Assembly (NCBI GenBank): GCA_963969495.1
Contig: OZ018328.1
Span: 4,889,886-4,953,885 of the forward strand
DNA length: 64,000 nt
DNA from: Ceratothoa steindachneri
Taxonomy: Eukaryota; Arthropoda; Malacostraca; Isopoda; Cymothoidae
Direction: 5' to 3'
Positions 11,634 to 64,000 of this stretch are shown piece after piece. How positions within the stretch are numbered: the first letter of the stretch is position 1; each line of letters begins with the position of its first letter. The notes beneath the pieces are model-generated. The model did not search any database, was not told the DNA's origin, and worked only from the letters and a program-made list of their open reading frames with translations. The translations under genes and the position numbers were made by a program.

Positions 11634-13940
11634 AGCGCTGGAGGACTATCACCTTCGAGGACTTATTGGGGAAGGTTGGGCTTGCCATGCGAGTCTTTTC
11701 CTCCCTCCGCCTCGAAACCTTAGGCGGGCGCTGCGGCTTCGGAGGCGGGGGGGCCTCTTTTCGAGGAACCACCGTCTCCGAGCCACTCGCTCCACCTCGG
11801 GGCGTGGGCGAAGGAGCCGAAGTTCCTTTGTTGCTGTCCTCCTTTCGGGGGACAGCTTTAGGAACCCCGGAAGATGGCCTAGCGACAAATCTTCAGGGGT
11901 GTTGCCTCCTGTGAGTCTAACGACTCAGGGGAGGCGCGTGGCCGTTTCGCCTTACAGGAAACGGTCATGCTGGGGGAAGAGGGGGAGCCCTGGTTTTAGC
12001 CGGGGCTGGGTGTGAACCCTTTTTACCGCCAGCTTTACCAGGGAAGCGCCCGGGTTGAGTATAGCCCGCAAACAACCGTGCTTGTTGGCCTAGGAGCAGA
12101 GGGTGCCTTTCTAACTATTGAGGCATATGACGTAGCAGGCAGAGCCGGGCGCGCCAGGACCAAGTCCTTAGCCTCGCGGAATGAGAGTCGATCCTGGGCC
12201 TGAACGGCCAGGATTTCTTTCTCAAGGAGATATGCACCACATTGCTTCGAAATAGCAGGGTGCGGCTCTCCACAATTGACATACTTGGCCACACACGATT
12301 TGGACTTATCGTGTGCGACCTTGGAGATATTTACACAGACTTTGGGTGACCCCGACTTTGCACGTCTACATGAGCGATTCGTATGGCCGAATCGGTGACA
12401 GTAATAGCACCGCCACGTCAGTGGCACGAATGCCTTCACGCGGTAGCGGTACCACCCAGCATGCACCGACTCATGGAGCTTGTCACAGTCGAACGTGACG
12501 AAGAGTGTAAGGGTGGGTCTCGAGGCCCCTCCCTGTTTTCTCATCACCCGTTCGACCTTGACCGCCCCATGGTCGGCCAGCTCTAGGGTGATGTCCTCAA
12601 TGGAGTGGTCAACGAGTTCCCTCGCATATACTACTCCTTTCACAAAGTTCATGGTAGAGTGCGGCATCACACTCACCGGGGTACCATGAAGTGTCCAAAG
12701 AGCACTTATCTTGGCCGCCTCAGCAGGATTCGACGCATTCGCCAGAAGGCTCCCATCCGAGAAATGGTTCACCTTCGGCTCTCTACCAATTGCACTAGCT
12801 AATCCTCTCTTCTGATGGATCATGTTGCCCTTAGACAACATGCTGCCATCAGTGGAGCGAATAACTAGGAAGCGTTTGAAGCCAGCAGGCTCGAAAACGC
12901 CAGGTAACCTCTGAATGAGGGGCCCCGATGTCATCAAGGCTCCGCCCTGTGCACTTTTGGTCTTCGTCATGGTCAGGAGCTCCATACCCAGGGGGGGGGG
13001 GGGCGGATGTGCCGATCTTAGCTTGGTTGCTTGCCAAAGTGGCAGCAGACCCATCCCTTCCCGTAGCTCCTGCGGATGGAGAGGAGCCCCGAGTCCTTTT
13101 TGTCTTTTTTTTTTTTGGGGGGGGGAGAGAAGGACGGGGAATGAACTCGCTTCTCACCTCTGCCAGACGGAGCCACCAGGCCAGATGGACCTGCCTCAGC
13201 CAGGTCATTCTGTGAAATGGAGAAGGTCCTAGTAGTCGTGGGGGCACCGGTCGGAGGAGATCCCTCCCCTCCTTGTACTGCTTCGGAAACCACAGCCGTT
13301 TGAGGAGGACCCTGCATAGGGGCGGATTCGGGTTCGGTGCCTGGCGCCAAGCCGGATTCACCCCCACGGAAGGCTCTACCGTCTGAGGCTGGGTTTCCTC
13401 AAGGACCATGTCTATCTCAGGAGGGGCCTCCAGCTGGCCATCCCCCCCCCCAAGACATCGCAGGTCCCGTTGGCAGTATCGTCACTAGTCTTGTGTGGGG
13501 AGGCATGGGCCTTGACCCCGGCAAGGTTCAATATTCTTGCCAGCAGGTCTTTTGAGGGAAGCAACCGAAGGGGCCTGGCTTCCTTCTCCCCCCTAAGGGA
13601 GTTTGCCCTACTGAGCCGCTTCGATGTGGAGTGGCTGGCTAAGGGCTGCCTGCTGGCTTTCTTGCCAGTCCCCTTGGAAAGAACAGAGGGGACTGCCGCT
13701 GGTAAGAGGGAGGTGCCTGAAAGCACCTCCAGAGAAGGGGGTGAGGGGGAGTCCCCTTCACTCGTAGGTGTAGGAGAGGAGTAAGCCTCCTCTCCGGTTC
13801 AAGAGATATGGAGGGTCCCCTGCGCTAGCACAGGGGGACGTAACCTCCATTTTTTGCTGGAGCTGCCCGAGGGCAGCTCAGTTGCCGTTTCAAGGCAAGT
13901 TGGGGGTTGGGGTTTTTTGGTTGTTTTTTCATACATGGGC
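11575..13940 (-). pseudogene. LINE ORF1 (zinc-knuckle RNA-binding protein), broken
   Basis: The minus-strand frames 13726-13412, 13409-12849 and 13054-12035 overlap and together represent ORF1. Features in order are LPSKDLLARILN, a Lys-rich patch, a core of about 200 residues with MNFVKGVVYARELVDH, and zinc knuckles CYYCHRFGHTNRSC (complete), CVNISKVAHDKSKSC (second Cys replaced by Ile) and CVNCGEPHPAISKQC (complete). A basic tail (KVSRRREEKTRMASP near 11700) follows and overlaps the start of ORF2. The loss of a zinc ligand and at least two frame changes mark it as inactive. Confidence 0.85.
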
Positions 13941-14462
13941 ATGGTGACCCTCTTTTTTTATATGGGACGCAATAGCTCATCACCTCTTGCAGTTGCCTGC
14001 ACTGCAAGAGGTGCTTACAGGCCTGGCAGAGCCAGGCGCCACCATTTCAGGCCACCCCTCCCGCCTGGTGGCCTGGCAGTCCATCGGCATGGCGGCTCCA
14101 CCTTAGACACGGCGTAAAAATGGATAGAATGTGAAGAGGAGAAGAAAAGGGATGTGAGGAAGGTATGGGTGGGGATGAAGCAGGTTGTTAAAAAAAAACT
14201 ATCCCCAACCGGAGCTCAAGGGTTAGGGAACATTGTACCCTCCCCCCTCAGCCCCGATCCGGGACGATTGGCTTGAGAAGAAGGTCAGCATCTACCCTGT
14301 GAAATTAGAGGCTGACCAGAGAAAGTTGAGGGAGAGGTTATGTGAAAAGAGAGGAAATAAGTGTTTTGAAGGAAGGAAGAGAGGCCAAGCTGGGGCCGGA
14401 CGGGGTGCTGAGTCCCGTCAGCACGGCAGCCAGGATGGCAAATCGCCGCGCCCCTTACAGGG
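13941..14462 (-). other. LINE 5' untranslated region
   Basis: This segment is conserved with 1930-2306, 39010-39436 and, in part, 27770-27880 and 43440-43535. It would hold the internal promoter of the LINE. No specific promoter motif could be established by eye. Confidence 0.65.
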
Positions 14463-14590
14463 TGCTTCTTAAATAGATGAGACAGGAGCTTGCGGCTTGT
14501 CATCACTTGTTATAACACCCCCCACAAACAGCCATCCCCCTTCCTCTGTTTTGCCCTACCGATTTGCAAAACTTATTGACCGCCTCTCAT
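14463..14590. mobile_element. Mariner terminal fragment
   Basis: The sequence from 'cttcttaaatagatgag' to 'gcaaaacttattgaccgcctctcatag' matches the terminus of the mariner at 46008-46135, including the inverted repeat core (ggtcaataagttttgc on the minus strand). Only this end is present. The LINE 5' end replaces the rest. Confidence 0.85.
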
Positions 14591-14789
14591 AGTTTAAGTC
14601 AACCAAGTGACTAATTTGAAGTCAGAAAGGGGGGATATGAAGCTCTTCCAGGTACCAAGTAGGTATAACAGGCTACTCCATTGCAGGACTTCGGGTAGAC
14701 ATTGCAAAGCACCATCTCAATTAGCTATAGTCATGCACTGATCATTGGGGTAATCATAGAAATCCCGTCCCCCCCACTCTCTCACTTAC

Positions 14790-62938
<48,149 letters not shown>

Positions 62939-63364
62939 CTGCAATTAGGATTGGATCAATCTCATTCATCTTGGTTGCAACAGTTAGAAAAGGTACTGGC
63001 ATGCCCCCACATTGGGGCAATAAAGGCAGGTGCTTTTAATTACTGAGTTGAGACATACTGATTAATGTGGGCTCTGAACCATGGCTATCTAGTGTATGAC
63101 AGATGATAAATTTCAACCAGTATTGGGACTACATCCAATGACCAACCATACTAAACTTGGCTTATCTTTGCTGTAATTAGAAGCATCGTTTCCACTCAGC
63201 TAAGCTGTAGCCATATTAATTAAATAACTATACCCAAAGTATATATTAATTACATTAACAATTTTTTTACAAAAATTTTGTTTATTATGATTTCTCTACT
63301 GCTTATTAATCGATTTTCTGTGATAATTAAAAAATATTTTATCTGTATCAAACCATTACATATA
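62939..63364. other. Upstream TECPR1 intron
   Basis: No further exon is recognised on the minus strand. The N-terminal part of the protein must lie right of the window or in an exon that I cannot see. Confidence 0.5.
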
Positions 63365-63659
63365 CAGTAAACCCTTGATATAACGAACTATATGGGGCAG
63401 GGGGTAGTTCGTTAAACCTGATGGGCATTAAAAGCAATGGAAATAATGAACCAAGTTCATTATGGATATGTAAATAATTACTAATAAAGTTAAGTGGACT
63501 ACACAACATAGTATTGATACGAACCTTGTACTGTAGGAGACATGTGACACATCAACACTCACTCAGGCTGGTCGTAACACTTGCCTGTTAAACCTGATGG
63601 AGTTCAGCCAGGAAATTTGGTTTGTTATATCCAAAATTCGTTATATTGAGGGTTTACTG
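63365..63659. mobile_element. pogo/Tigger-type MITE (295 bp)
   Basis: The termini cagtaaacccttgatataac and, inverted, cagtaaaccctcaatataac are flanked by TA on both sides (63363-63364, 63660-63661). There is no coding capacity. The terminal sequence is of the type used by pogo/Tigger elements. Confidence 0.9.
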
Positions 63660-64000
63660 TATATATTTTGAGTCTTATCTTATTAAAAATGGACTTTATA
63701 ATGATTTATACATTCAACAATTTAGTGTAATTCTTTCTGTTTTTGATTGTTTCCTAGGATATAATTTTACCTTTCTTGAGTATGGCTGCAAAAAATTGTC
63801 CCTATACATTTTGTTACATGTGTGGATATTAGCGGATTAGGGTAGTGTACACACTGATAACTAATGAATAAAAAAAGCTTTGAGAGAGAACAACTTTATT
63901 AGATCACAAGTACAGGAGTAGTTTTAGAGCATCGTGCTCCATCCTTCAGCTGTACAAAAACTAACAAAATATTACCTTAACACAATCCTTTTATGCAAAA
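63660..64000. other. Unassigned; possible 3' end on minus strand
   Basis: The minus strand at 63885-63900 has ctaataaagttgttctctc, a polyadenylation-signal-like AATAAA. It could be the 3' end of an unknown repeat. No protein is recognised. Confidence 0.3.

Larger units (their letters stand above)
7236..14462 (-). mobile_element. LINE copy L-1, near full length (about 7.2 kb)
   Basis: Read on the minus strand it has a 5' UTR (14462 to about 13940), ORF1 (about 13940-11580), ORF2 (11633 to about 7645) and a 3' UTR ending in a tail (A-run complement at 7241-7250). The combination of APE endonuclease, RT, RNase H and a zinc-knuckle ORF1 places it in the I/Jockey superfamily. The 5' end interrupts a mariner terminus at 14463. 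The 3' end abuts an older LINE copy. I find no target-site duplication. ORF2 has frame changes near 9990 and 7880 and a 187-bp tandem duplication. Confidence 0.9.

Noticed and set aside
7236..14462. Target-site duplication of LINE copy L-1
   Set aside because: The flanks (older LINE on the left, mariner on the right) do not match each other, so I do not claim one.
1..14789. Remaining TECPR1 exons (rest of PH domain, second dysferlin domain)
   Set aside because: I searched the minus strand by eye for the expected motifs and saw none. They are probably left of the window.
62939..64000. First TECPR1 exon
   Set aside because: No start codon with a recognisable N-terminal tectonin segment was found. 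It is likely to the right of the window.

Overview
The window is eukaryotic and looks like an arthropod intron landscape, most likely from a decapod crustacean; this is inference from the gene structure and transposon mix, and no rRNA or mitochondrial marker confirms it. A single host gene is recognisable: a TECPR1-like gene (tectonin beta-propeller repeat-containing protein 1) on the minus strand. Nine coding exons between 62938 and 14790 have matching GT-AG borders and splice phases and join into 1701 bp (567 codons) without a stop. In order they carry the first dysferlin domain, the first group of tectonin repeats, a disordered linker and the start of the PH-like region. Both ends of the gene lie outside the window. 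Short introns (92-276 bp) alternate with very long ones (about 6.4, 11.2, 13.0, 15.0 and more than 14.7 kb), and the long ones are filled with transposable elements.

Layout. 1-14789 (a 3' intron): LINE copies of one family (I/Jockey-like: ORF1 with zinc knuckles; ORF2 with endonuclease, reverse transcriptase and RNase H), a decayed gene of an unknown invertebrate family, microsatellites and a mariner terminus. 14790-14961: an isolated TECPR1 exon. 15045-19497: a 4.45-kb DNA transposon with inverted repeats of about 455 bp and a decayed, intron-bearing transposase. 19550-29140: a degenerate LINE, a Merlin/ISXO2-like fragment, a 3'-truncated LINE and a Tc1-like fragment. 29978-30929: three TECPR1 exons. 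31145-39450: a 38-bp minisatellite and a full-length LINE with a 14-bp target-site duplication. 40918-41900: a solo LTR inside a G-rich tandem repeat. 42179-42825: two TECPR1 exons. 43440-48535: a Tc1 fragment and a second, longer copy of the unknown family, interrupted by a (TA)n tract and an internally deleted mariner. 49245-49337: a TECPR1 exon. 49720-53231: a rearranged LINE and a LINE-derived 47-bp satellite. 53232-61350: a Ty3-type LTR retrotransposon without its 3' LTR. 62327-62938: two TECPR1 exons. 63365-63659: a pogo/Tigger-type MITE.

The most unusual object is the Ty3-type element. Between RNase H and integrase it carries a domain that reads as an OTU-like cysteine protease (with Ser where the catalytic Cys is expected) and a second retropepsin-like domain, in addition to the usual protease before the reverse transcriptase. 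The element is inactive: several frame changes, a 436-bp tandem duplication across the integrase zinc finger and no 3' LTR. Every LINE copy here is on the minus strand, the same sense as TECPR1. The Ty3-type element, the solo LTR, the Merlin and Tc1 (43600) fragments and the unknown-family genes are on the plus strand. Apart from the TECPR1 exons and the Ty3 gag frame, essentially every coding region is broken.
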